From Sporomusa malonica (GTDB lineage: Bacteria > Bacillota > Negativicutes > Sporomusales > Sporomusaceae), in NCBI RefSeq assembly GCF_900176355.1, contig NZ_FWXI01000011.1, positions 1 to 64,000 on the forward strand: DNA of 64,000 nt. Direction: 5' to 3'. Positions 24,315 through 32,950 of this stretch are shown here, in pieces. The notes beneath the pieces were generated by a model that was not told where the DNA came from, searched no databases, and saw only the letters and a list, made by a program, of their open reading frames with translations. Within the stretch, counting starts at the first letter, position 1, and each line of letters begins with the position of its first letter. Both the position numbers and the translations under genes were made by a program.

Positions 24315-24364
24315 CTTGGTAGTATTAGCCATAAAAGACCTGGTAGTGCTGTTATTCGAAAGAA

Positions 24365-24390
24365 CTTGGCACAAGCCAAGCTGTATTTTT
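24365..24390 (+). terminator. Weak terminator after bofA
   Basis: CTTGG (24365-24369) pairs with CCAAG (24376-24380) and is followed by CTGTATTTTT. The sequence also resembles the inner part of the dispersed repeat (GGCACAAGCC), so it might be a repeat remnant. Confidence 0.4.
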
Positions 24391-24436
24391 ATATAATGAA
24401 TCATAGAGTTTGGATGGACAAGGAGTGCATTGAGCG

Positions 24437-25126
24437 TTGGACACTGAAAAAGATGCGCAGCTTACTGAACCAATCATTGAAGCATATGTCGGCGAATATG
24501 CCAGTGGAAAAAGTGAAAATGCTGTAAATAGGGCTATTTATCTAAAAAAACAAGGACTCCCTGTTACTATTGTAGATTTGGATACGGTTGAGCCTTGCTA
24601 TACGCTCCGGCCGATCAAGAAGGAACTTGAGGGCATGGGGATTGAGGTAGTAGCATGGGAGACCATGGACACTATGGGCCTGGGCGAAGCAGGCAGTGTC
24701 ATTAAAGGCTCAATGCGCTGGGTGCTGCGCCGCAAAGGCAATATCATCATGGACGTAGGCTATGGCGTACATGGCGCTAAGATTTTTAACCTTGTGGAAG
24801 GCGCATTTGAGAATCCATATCTTAAAATCATTGCTGTACTGAATATGTCACGGCCATTTACCTCAACAGTCGACAATATTTTAGAATATGTTGCGTCATT
24901 GGGAAGAGTAGACGCCGTGATTAATAACACACATATGGCCGAGGAAACAACTGTCGATATTGTGCAGCGCGGTGCTGAAGGAATTACTGAGGCAGCCAGA
25001 CGCATAGGCGTCCCTGTTGTGGCAACAGCAGCGGTTGCTGAAATCGCTGACAAAATTGGGCCGGTTGACTGCATGGGCAATCCGGTTTGGCATTTGGAAC
25101 GGATTATGCCTCGTACCTTTTGGTAA
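24437..25126 (+). CDS. P-loop nucleotide-binding protein of unknown function
   Basis: This 229-residue soluble protein has an N-terminal phosphate-binding loop GEYASGKSE (about 17-25) that differs from a standard GxxxxGK[ST] only in the first positions. After it come VTIVDLDTVEPC (about 47-58), like a switch region of MinD/ParA or CobQ-type ATPases, and IIMDVGYGVHGAKI near 100. Later segments (VINNTHMAEE, VATAAVAEIADKIG) also fit a small Rossmann-type ATPase. The start is TTG 24437, with AAGGAG at 24420-24425 upstream. I cannot assign a substrate or partner. A terminator follows at 25146. Confidence 0.65.
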   Translation: MDTEKDAQLTEPIIEAYVGEYASGKSENAVNRAIYLKKQGLPVTIVDLDTVEPCYTLRPIKKELEGMGIEVVAWETMDTMGLGEAGSVIKGSMRWVLRRKGNIIMDVGYGVHGAKIFNLVEGAFENPYLKIIAVLNMSRPFTSTVDNILEYVASLGRVDAVINNTHMAEETTVDIVQRGAEGITEAARRIGVPVVATAAVAEIADKIGPVDCMGNPVWHLERIMPRTFW

Positions 25127-25145
25127 ATTGTTAAGTAACTAATGA

Positions 25146-25185
25146 AAGAGGAGCTTCCAGACAATTAGGACTGGGAGCTCTTCTT
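25146..25185 (+). terminator. Terminator after the P-loop protein gene
   Basis: A 13-bp stem with two G-U pairs (25146-25158 with 25173-25185) follows the stop by 20 bases. The T-content lies within the 3' arm. Confidence 0.65.
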
Positions 25186-25277
25186 TGTACGGTGCGCCCA
25201 GCAATATTAGCACAGATGGGGCTTTTTTCAGGAACACGCCCTGGTGATTGAGAAATAAAAGTTGACAGCAGATATTG

Positions 25278-25306
25278 TTGACAAGTAAAATAAATACAAG
25301 TAAATA
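25278..25306 (+). promoter_or_regulatory. Candidate promoter ahead of the c-di-GMP riboswitch
   Basis: A TTGACA hexamer at 25278-25283 is followed, 17 bases on, by TAAATA, a poor -10 match in an A+T-rich run. Another TTGACA lies at 25262. Transcription must start before 25324 to include the aptamer. Confidence 0.45.
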
Positions 25307-25323
25307 ATAAATATTGAATAATA

Positions 25324-25396
25324 GTGGCATAACCGTTGAAAAGCGGTGACGCAAAGCCGTGGGTCTAACGGATTACCTATGACTGCCTGGTTGCTC
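25324..25396 (+). promoter_or_regulatory. c-di-GMP-I (GEMM-I) riboswitch aptamer
   Basis: The class I signature is intact: ACCG-TTGAAAAG-CGGT stem with the GAAA-type loop, then GGTGACGCAAAGCC (25354-25367), GGGTCTAAC (25371-25379), and the 3' arm ACTGCCTGGTTGC (25382-25394) that holds the tetraloop receptor side. It lies about 150 bases upstream of the exopolysaccharide operon. The 3' arm is shared with the terminator that follows, so ligand binding should change terminator formation. Confidence 0.92.
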
Positions 25397-25437
25397 TTAC
25401 AAGGTGTTTTTGTGAGTGGCAAACCGGCATTTTTTTA
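25384..25437 (+). terminator. Expression-platform terminator of the c-di-GMP riboswitch
   Basis: TGCC-GGTT-GC (25384-25394) pairs with GC-AACC-GGCA (25418-25430), and an inner TCTTACA/TGTGAG stem extends it; a run of seven T bases follows. Because the 5' arm is the 3' strand of the aptamer, c-di-GMP binding and this terminator should exclude each other, which predicts an ON switch. From 25438 to 25551 I see only A+T-rich leader. Confidence 0.8.
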
Positions 25438-25551
25438 TTTTCACAATTTTAGGCGGTAACTTGATTAATATATTGCCTAGCAAATTGGACAACTTTGTAA
25501 TTAACACAATAATTAATACATCTTTTATATATTAAAGATGAGGTGTGACAA

Positions 25552-28500
25552 ATGAAAGATAGACGGTTTTGGCTGGCGGTAGTTTCGGCGTTTATGGCCG
25601 CACAGCATAATACTGGTGAAGCGGCGGCAGCAGCAGTGCCTGATACAAGTCGTGAGCAATCTGTCCGCGCGCATGCTTCTGTGGTAGAGGAACAGATGGT
25701 TGTCGCTTTGTTTGACGATTGTAATTATGAGAGGGTTTTAGAAACCGCTAATGCAACATGGCCGCGGTTAGAAGCTATGCCTGACAGAGTGTTATACTGT
25801 GTGGCTGAATGCTATATTCGGGGAGGGCAGGTACGGTTAGCTAAAGCTGGTTTTGAGTTGCTCATCGCCAGAAATCCCCAAAATCATAGTTATCGCGCTG
25901 GCTTGGCTTATACGTTACTGTATGCCGGTGAGCTGGAGAAGGGTCTAGCTATGTATCACCAAGTACTGCTAGAGAATCAGGGAATGCTTACAGGTGCAGC
26001 GGAAGACGCCGTGGCGCTCTTATCGCAAGGCAATATTGGCGGCGGGAAAGCGTTGTTTCAAAAGGCCATAGCTATTAGTCCTAATAAACAACACTATCTT
26101 CAATGGTACGAGAGAACTTTGCGTATGTATAGGCTGGCAGACGATACCCCTATGATGCCGCGGAAAGAACAGAACACTGCTGTACAGCCTGCCGTTTCTA
26201 CTAAAAGTGAGCAGAAGATATTGCATACTCAGGCTGTGGAGATGGCGCAGAATGGCCGGTATCAACAGTCGCTAGATATCATGAATCGTCTTTTTAAGGC
26301 AGATACTCAAGATAAATCGGTTGTTTCTGATTATATAACTATTCTGCAATGGGCAGGCCAGAATGAGCAGGCTGTTAATTTATATGAACAGCAAGCTGGT
26401 ACAACTATGCCCTTTTCTGTGGTAAGAAGTGTTAGTACAGCTTATTATCGGTTGAAAGAGTATGAAAAAGCTCTGGCTGTGTTGCAACCGGCAATTACCC
26501 GTGGTGAGCGGGACGCACTTTTGTGGGCTGGGGAGATGCACTTGCTCCGCGGTAATAATGCAGGGGCTCAAGTCTATTATGAGCGATTATTAGCCAAGAA
26601 CCCTAATGATTATGAGGTATATTTCAGCCGTGGTATGCTGAGTCTGCAGATAAAAGATTACCGGCAAGCTGCTTGGGATTTGGAACGGGCGCGGAGACTG
26701 GTGCCTGACAGTCCGGACAAGGCCACTCGTTTGGTCAAGGTGGAACAAAATTTGGCCATTGCTTATATGCATTTAGGCCAGGACCAAAAGGCTGCTTCGA
26801 TATTAGTGAATTATACGAAAAACTTGCCTGTCGAAGGTTCAATTGCAGGCGACTATATAGTAGCGCTCGGTAATAGCTCTCAGCATGAGTTGGCAGTACA
26901 AGAAGGAGAAAGATTGTGGCCTACGTATACGGAAGCACCTGAACTTGGACTTTGGTCGCTGGCCGAAAGCTATATTCGACTTGGAAAGCAGGAACAGGCC
27001 ATTGCAGTATATCGGCACATTGCTGAACGGCAGCCTAGTGACGATGCCAGATGGCGGACATTGGCTTTCCAACTAATGTTGAATGGGCGTACAGCAGAAG
27101 GCCTTAGCTATTATGATAAATTACTAATCAGAGCGGCATCTAATGCGGACAGTGCGGTAACTGATGCAGTGACTCTTCTTAATACCGAGAAGTATATTGC
27201 GGGAAAAACACTGTTTGAATTAGTTATATGTAAGTATCCAAACCAGGCCTACCGTAAGCAGTATGCCGAAGTATTAGTAAAGAAAAATCTCAACCGTGCG
27301 GCCTATAAGCAATACCAATTGTTGTCTGTCAAGCCGGAAGGAGAATTAGCCGGGTTATCAGGTATGGCACGTACAGCCATTGCTTTGGGTGATCATCCGA
27401 AGTCCCGTCAGGTACTGGATACAATTACGAGTAAATATGGCCGGAGTAAGGCTGTTGCGGCTCTTGAACCAAGCCATGAAGAACAGAAAGCGGGCAATGT
27501 AAAAACAAGCTATGCTGCTCACAATGGCTATCAAGGAGCAGAACCGAGGGTGTTAAGTGCACCGGAAACCCAGGGAAACCAGGCAAATGATATAAGTGAA
27601 TTTAATAATCCGGGTGAGCTGGGTAACCATGCTGGTACTGCAGCAAAAGGAACCACAGAAAAAATCAAAGATGAATTCGCTTATGAAATGGCACAAATTG
27701 CAACGAAATTTTTATCTGCTCCAGTCATAAATGCCGAAAATTTTAAAGTTGAGTTTGCCTATGCAATGTCTAATATTACAGCAAAAGTAATGCCGATTAT
27801 ACCTAGCGAACATAGAAACGAATTTACCTACGAAATGGCGCAGATTACATCAGCCATAATCAATGATCAAAACTTAGATATAAAAAAAGCCAAAGCTCAA
27901 TTTGCTCAACTTACAACAAAAGTCATAAATCATATAGATAAAATCGTCGCCGGTGAAAAAACAACAACTCTTATTGATTCAGAAACATATACAGGCCTTA
28001 TCGATGAATTGATGGAGGTTGGTAATAGCAGCAAGCACATAGACAGCAAGATAAATATTGATGGTGAAATTCGTTATCATTACGCGGTAAATAGTGGTTC
28101 CGAAAAATGGAATAAAGACTCATCAGGAATACGTGCCTATCTTGGTGCCGACAGTAGGATCAATAAGGATTGGCATGTGTATAGTGTGCTGGAAGGTCAA
28201 AAAAATATAATCAATTATAATAATAAATTCGAGCTTTCCCGCCTATATGTAGTAGGCAAAGTAGGTGCATCCACGGTGAAAGCAGGTTCATTTGGCTACC
28301 TTATGGCAGAAGGAAATATTTATGATAGCCGTTTTGATGGCATTAGGGTTGATTTTGGAGATCCGGTAAGATACACGATCAGTTATGGGGAAACCAATGA
28401 CACAAAAGCAACCTACATAGCAACGGCGCGGTATAATGATTTTGATTACAATCTGGAAGCCGGACTGTATCACTATCAGATAGATAATGGTACTCACGAT

Positions 28501-28884
28501 CGAAACACAATCTGGAATATTGGTGGAAACTACAATTACAGTAATTTTAGTATAGGAGCTATGTATCTGGGCTCTAGCCGGAAAGATAGCAAAGGGGACA
28601 GCAATGGCTATGTGTTTAGTCTTAAGTACGGCGATCTGCGCGAATATAGGCCGGGCACCTATAATCTGTTTGCAAAATATTACAATCAAGCAAGAGGTAC
28701 TTATATTGCCCATGGAATGAATGGCAAAGGCAGCTCAATGCAAGGAATGAAAGGCTATGGTTTAGGAATAAACTATACTTTTGCAAAAGACTTTGTAATG
28801 GGTATAGAATATTACGATCTAACAGACAAAATTTCAGGGGGAAAAGGTAAAACTCTGTGGAGCCAGATGACGCATTATTTTTAA
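25552..28884 (+). CDS. TPR / beta-barrel outer-membrane exopolysaccharide export protein
   Basis: This 1110-residue protein looks like a fused periplasmic TPR scaffold and outer-membrane pore, comparable in layout to BcsC, PgaA and PelB. It has a signal-like N-terminus (about 1-30, RRFWLAVVSAFMAA, then an Ala-rich stretch), many TPR-like helical repeats (about 50-620), a linker with three repeats of FAYEMAQI-type segments (about 705-780) and a C-terminal region (about 840-1110) of alternating polar and hydrophobic strands with Gly/Tyr turns. It ends in THYF, an aromatic terminal residue as in outer-membrane barrels. It is the first gene of the operon behind the c-di-GMP riboswitch. Homology to a named exporter was not tested. 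Confidence 0.78.
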   Translation: MKDRRFWLAVVSAFMAAQHNTGEAAAAAVPDTSREQSVRAHASVVEEQMVVALFDDCNYERVLETANATWPRLEAMPDRVLYCVAECYIRGGQVRLAKAGFELLIARNPQNHSYRAGLAYTLLYAGELEKGLAMYHQVLLENQGMLTGAAEDAVALLSQGNIGGGKALFQKAIAISPNKQHYLQWYERTLRMYRLADDTPMMPRKEQNTAVQPAVSTKSEQKILHTQAVEMAQNGRYQQSLDIMNRLFKADTQDKSVVSDYITILQWAGQNEQAVNLYEQQAGTTMPFSVVRSVSTAYYRLKEYEKALAVLQPAITRGERDALLWAGEMHLLRGNNAGAQVYYERLLAKNPNDYEVYFSRGMLSLQIKDYRQAAWDLERARRLVPDSPDKATRLVKVEQNLAIAYMHLGQDQKAASILVNYTKNLPVEGSIAGDYIVALGNSSQHELAVQEGERLWPTYTEAPELGLWSLAESYIRLGKQEQAIAVYRHIAERQPSDDARWRTLAFQLMLNGRTAEGLSYYDKLLIRAASNADSAVTDAVTLLNTEKYIAGKTLFELVICKYPNQAYRKQYAEVLVKKNLNRAAYKQYQLLSVKPEGELAGLSGMARTAIALGDHPKSRQVLDTITSKYGRSKAVAALEPSHEEQKAGNVKTSYAAHNGYQGAEPRVLSAPETQGNQANDISEFNNPGELGNHAGTAAKGTTEKIKDEFAYEMAQIATKFLSAPVINAENFKVEFAYAMSNITAKVMPIIPSEHRNEFTYEMAQITSAIINDQNLDIKKAKAQFAQLTTKVINHIDKIVAGEKTTTLIDSETYTGLIDELMEVGNSSKHIDSKINIDGEIRYHYAVNSGSEKWNKDSSGIRAYLGADSRINKDWHVYSVLEGQKNIINYNNKFELSRLYVVGKVGASTVKAGSFGYLMAEGNIYDSRFDGIRVDFGDPVRYTISYGETNDTKATYIATARYNDFDYNLEAGLYHYQIDNGTHDRNTIWNIGGNYNYSNFSIGAMYLGSSRKDSKGDSNGYVFSLKYGDLREYRPGTYNLFAKYYNQARGTYIAHGMNGKGSSMQGMKGYGLGINYTFAKDFVMGIEYYDLTDKISGGKGKTLWSQMTHYF

Positions 28885-28907
28885 TCTTCCTAAGTAGGTG
28901 AATGGGA

Positions 28908-30236
28908 ATGCAGCTAGAAACATTTGACAGAATACGGACAAAAAAAGATTTCCTGGCAGTAGTAGGTCTTGGCTATGTAGGTTTGCCTATCGCCGTTGCA
29001 TTTGCTGAGAAAATCAAAACGCTGGGGTTTGATATCAATCAAGAAAAAATCAATATTTATAAAAAGGGAATTGATCCTACTCATGAAATTGGTGATGAGA
29101 AAATCCAAAACACAACATTGGAATTTACTACAGATCCAGCAAGATTACAAGAAGCTAAAGTGATTATAGTTGCTGTTCCGACGCCTATCAATGGTGATAA
29201 AACACCGAATTTGGCACCTGTTGTTGAAGCTAGCAAAATAATAGGGCAAAATCTATCAAAAGGCAGTATTGTTGTTTTTGAATCCACAGTGTATCCGGGT
29301 GTGACAGAAGATATTTGTATACCTATTTTAGAAAAAGAATCCAGCCTGCTTTGCGGCAAAGACTTCAAAGTCGGTTATTCCCCAGAAAGAATTAATCCCG
29401 GCGATAAAGTGCATAGATTGGATAATATTAAAAAAATTGTTTCCGGCATGGACGAAGAAACAGTGGAAAATATTGCGGCTGTTTATGAGCTAATTATTCA
29501 TGCCGGTGTATATAAAGCACCCAGTATTAAAGTAGCGGAAGCTGCAAAGTTGTCTGAAAATGCCCAAAGGGATATTAATATTGCTTTTATGAATGAATTG
29601 GCCATGATTTTTGATCGAATGGGAATTAATACAAAAGAAGTTATTGATGCTATGAATACCAAGTGGAATGCTTTGGGATTTTATCCAGGCTTAGTAGGCG
29701 GGCATTGTATTGGTATTGATCCATATTATTTTATGTATCAGGCCGAGGTGCTGGGGTATCACTCGCAAATAATTGCCGCTGGTAGAAAAGTCAATGACAG
29801 CATGGCAACTTTTATTGCTGATAATGTAATAAAAAAAATGATTCAGTCAGGTAACGATGTTAAGAAATCCAGCATTTATATTATGGGAATAACTTTCAAG
29901 GAAGATTGTCCCGATATGCGCAACTCAAAGGCTGTGGATGTTTGTAAACAACTAGCTGTCTATGGAATCAAAGTAAGAGTGGTTGATCCGGTCGTTGATA
30001 AAGTAGAATTCAAAAGAGAACTGGATAGTGAGCTTGTAGAAATAAAAGATGTTTGCAATGCCGATTGTCTAGTATTTTTAGTAGGGCATCAGCAGTTTAA
30101 GGATTTAGGGGCAGCAGATATCGAAAGGATGTTCAAACAGAAAAAGAATCAATCTAAACATGTGATTATTGATATCAAAAATATAATTGAACCAAAAACA
30201 ATAGATGAAAAGGTTTATTCTTACTGGAGCCTTTAG
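28908..30236 (+). CDS. UDP-N-acetylhexosamine (UDP-sugar) 6-dehydrogenase
   Basis: This 442-residue enzyme oxidises a UDP-sugar at C6 to the uronic acid using NAD+. Marks are the Rossmann motif VVGLGYVGLP (about 18-27), VAVPTP (about 93-98), FESTVYPGVTE, and the catalytic cysteine in GLVGGHCIGIDPYY (about 262). Length and motifs favour the UDP-ManNAc/UDP-GlcNAc/UDP-GalNAc dehydrogenase branch (WbpA/TviB/WbpO-like) over UDP-glucose dehydrogenase, so the product would be a HexNAcA donor. I prefer ATG 28908 to ATG 28902 because the GTAGGTG site is too close to the latter. It would supply the precursor for the synthase encoded at 32951. Confidence 0.85.
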   Translation: MQLETFDRIRTKKDFLAVVGLGYVGLPIAVAFAEKIKTLGFDINQEKINIYKKGIDPTHEIGDEKIQNTTLEFTTDPARLQEAKVIIVAVPTPINGDKTPNLAPVVEASKIIGQNLSKGSIVVFESTVYPGVTEDICIPILEKESSLLCGKDFKVGYSPERINPGDKVHRLDNIKKIVSGMDEETVENIAAVYELIIHAGVYKAPSIKVAEAAKLSENAQRDINIAFMNELAMIFDRMGINTKEVIDAMNTKWNALGFYPGLVGGHCIGIDPYYFMYQAEVLGYHSQIIAAGRKVNDSMATFIADNVIKKMIQSGNDVKKSSIYIMGITFKEDCPDMRNSKAVDVCKQLAVYGIKVRVVDPVVDKVEFKRELDSELVEIKDVCNADCLVFLVGHQQFKDLGAADIERMFKQKKNQSKHVIIDIKNIIEPKTIDEKVYSYWSL

Positions 30237-30254
30237 TTATAGGAGGTGATATAC

Positions 30255-32909
30255 GTGAAAAGCCGGACGATTGCATTAGCACTAGTTCTTATAATAGGAA
30301 TTTCTTTGACTGTGGTATTTTTCTACAATGATTTTTTTAAGACTCAACCAGTAAGGGAGTATCGGACTAATATAACCATGGAAAATCCCTATAATGCGGA
30401 TGAGGAAGTTGCGCAAGCCTTAGCGCAGCTGAAAAAAAGTCAAGAAAAAGCCACTATCGTTAAAGGCGATAAGAGTGGTTTCCGTCATATTGCATTGACT
30501 TTTGACGGACTAACAGATCGTACTACCATACAACAGATACTGGGCTTATTGAAAAAGTACAATGTCAAGGCGACATTTTTCGCAGATGGACTGCAGGCTA
30601 TCGAGGATCCAGAAACGTTGACAGATATTAAAAACGCAGGGCAGAGAATTGAAAATTATACACTGTTAGGCATGGATAAGATGGAAGCTGTACCTGTGGA
30701 AAGATTAGTTAATGATTTTTGTCGTGCCAAAAAAATCATTAAAGTGAACACAGATCAAGGACCAAATCTGCTAAAATGTAATGATACCAAATATACGGAT
30801 CAAGTGCTTCAAGTCGCCAAGGCCTGCGGTTTTAGCAGTGTTGTACAAAGTGATATTTTTTTAAATGTTAAACAAATAAACGCCCTAAATGGAGCGGACG
30901 CCTTTGTTGCAACTATTAGACCGGGAAGTATTGTGTCTGCCAAATTAAAAGCCAATATTGAACCGATTGCAACTGAACAGGGAAAAACAGATCTGAAACC
31001 GGCAATAGATAAACAACCGGGTTTAAAAGAAATGCCGCAACAGGCAGGCTTGGGAGAAAAAGAGATTGTCGAGGCTGTAGAAAAACTGTTAATTGCGCTT
31101 CAGAAGGCCAAATATAGTACAGCATATGTGGAAGATTTCGCGAAAAATAATAGTAAAACAGCCTTGGGGCCAGACGATGGCAACAATGTTGCTATTTTGG
31201 CAAAAACAGCTTCTTTCCTACAAGAACAAATCATGGCTTTATTTAGCTATCAGACAGCCTATGCGGCTGAAAACGTACAACAGCCTGTAGCTGATGAAAT
31301 CAAGATGATTTTCACCACAGAGCAGGCACTTTCCTACACATTTGGCGGATTGACTAAAGAATTAGTAGTAGATGATGTACTCGAAAGATTGAATAACATT
31401 GGCATTAAAGCAACCTTCTTTGTGGCGGAAATAGAAATGAAAAAGTATCCTCAAACATTGCGAAAAATCATTGCAAATGGGCATGAAATCGGTATTGCCA
31501 TAAGACCGAAGGCTGGGGAGAGCTTTGATGAAACCCGCAAGAGCATTATACGTTCATCTCGCATACTGAAAGAGCAGTTTGGAGTGTCTACAAATTTGGT
31601 AAAGCAACTAACAGGTGCTGTATCAGATACAACAAAAGAAGCTGTTGGAAGTCTAGAGTGTAAACTGATTGGTCAATCTATTAATATTGTACAGACCAAA
31701 CACAAAGAGTATACCTCTGCAGATAAGATTATGGCAGAAATTTTTCGCAAAAGCATGGTTTCATTAGCCCGTGGGCAAATCATTTATTTTAAAATGGATT
31801 TTTATACAGATGACCAGATTATCGGCGGTTTGATGGAATCAATCAAACAAAGCAAAATAGATAATATTGCCTATGCGACATTCTATGATAATCCCATTAA
31901 TAATCGGGCCAATAATTCGCAGTTTACGATTAAGCCGGTTGGTGAACTTCTTAATAATACGAAGTTTATTTATCAATATCCGGTAGACCTGCAAAAGGTT
32001 CCGCCCCATGTAAGAACTGATGGGCCGGAAATAGCTATTGATAGTCACAATTTCTTATCAGAAACCGCTAAACGCTATATTGGGCACAAAAATGTTAACA
32101 TAGAAGACCGGATGATCGGATTTTCAAAAATGGATGAACGGCGTCTTGATAAAAGCGGCTACGTACATACCAAAGATAATGTTATCTTTTTTACCTTCGA
32201 TGATTGGGGGTCAGATGCAGCAATTAATAAATTGCTGTATATTCTGCGCAAGCATAATGTACCGGGGACATTCTTTATCCTCACGAACAATGTATTGAAT
32301 AACCCAAATCTGCTCCGGACCATTGCCCAGGAAGGGCATGAAATCGCCAGTCATTCGGATAAGCATAAACCGATGGCTGTGCTTGATCCGAAAACAAACC
32401 ATTATGTCAAAACGCAAGACAAAGAAGAATATCTCAAAGACCTGGCCACATCTTATCAAAAATTACGAGATGTTATAGGAGATGTAACTTTTAATGGCCA
32501 ACCGGTTTTGACCAGATTTTTCCGCCCGCCCACGCTGGCAGTCAGCAAGATGGGTGCTGAAACGTTGTTTGAAACCGGTTACGAATATATTATTTCCGGT
32601 TCGACCAGCACAAATGATTATCAAGCCAAAAATGTTACTGAAATTGTAGAAGCGCTCAAAGGCGGTGTTTACACAAACGACGGTGAAGTGCAAAAAGGTG
32701 CCATCCTGGTTATGCATATGACAGATGGATCTGTATACACTCCAATAGCGTTGGATATTTTGCTGACGGCAAATACAGCCAAGGCGGATTCTGATCCATC
32801 GAAGTTTAAAGTTGGCAGGTTATCTGACTATTTAATAGAGGGGTATTCTCAAATAAATCGAAAAAAAACACTGAGAACATTACATAGCTCAGTTAACATT
32901 GGGAAGTAA
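30255..32909 (+). CDS. Membrane-anchored protein with three NodB-type deacetylase domains
   Basis: This 884-residue protein has an N-terminal membrane anchor (about 5-24) and three polysaccharide-deacetylase (NodB) folds. The third (about 640-865) keeps the metal and catalytic set: TFDDWG, SHSDKH (H-x3-H), RFFRPPTL and VMHMTD. The first (about 78-240) has TFDGLT and no HxxxH; the second (about 350-535) has SYTFGG and no HxxxH. They look like inactive, possibly sugar-binding, copies. I chose GTG 30255 after AGGAGGTG; the GTG at 30246 lies inside that site. It would remove N-acetyl groups from the growing or exported polymer at the cell surface. Confidence 0.82.
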   Translation: MKSRTIALALVLIIGISLTVVFFYNDFFKTQPVREYRTNITMENPYNADEEVAQALAQLKKSQEKATIVKGDKSGFRHIALTFDGLTDRTTIQQILGLLKKYNVKATFFADGLQAIEDPETLTDIKNAGQRIENYTLLGMDKMEAVPVERLVNDFCRAKKIIKVNTDQGPNLLKCNDTKYTDQVLQVAKACGFSSVVQSDIFLNVKQINALNGADAFVATIRPGSIVSAKLKANIEPIATEQGKTDLKPAIDKQPGLKEMPQQAGLGEKEIVEAVEKLLIALQKAKYSTAYVEDFAKNNSKTALGPDDGNNVAILAKTASFLQEQIMALFSYQTAYAAENVQQPVADEIKMIFTTEQALSYTFGGLTKELVVDDVLERLNNIGIKATFFVAEIEMKKYPQTLRKIIANGHEIGIAIRPKAGESFDETRKSIIRSSRILKEQFGVSTNLVKQLTGAVSDTTKEAVGSLECKLIGQSINIVQTKHKEYTSADKIMAEIFRKSMVSLARGQIIYFKMDFYTDDQIIGGLMESIKQSKIDNIAYATFYDNPINNRANNSQFTIKPVGELLNNTKFIYQYPVDLQKVPPHVRTDGPEIAIDSHNFLSETAKRYIGHKNVNIEDRMIGFSKMDERRLDKSGYVHTKDNVIFFTFDDWGSDAAINKLLYILRKHNVPGTFFILTNNVLNNPNLLRTIAQEGHEIASHSDKHKPMAVLDPKTNHYVKTQDKEEYLKDLATSYQKLRDVIGDVTFNGQPVLTRFFRPPTLAVSKMGAETLFETGYEYIISGSTSTNDYQAKNVTEIVEALKGGVYTNDGEVQKGAILVMHMTDGSVYTPIALDILLTANTAKADSDPSKFKVGRLSDYLIEGYSQINRKKTLRTLHSSVNIGK

Positions 32910-32950
32910 AAATACAGAAGCAAAAACATTAAATTGCAGGGAAGTGGGCT

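Noticed and set aside
28288..28713. Hydrophobic 141-codon minus-strand frame inside the exporter gene
   Set aside because: It is the antisense of the beta-barrel coding region, whose alternating pattern gives a hydrophobic complement; no ribosome site.
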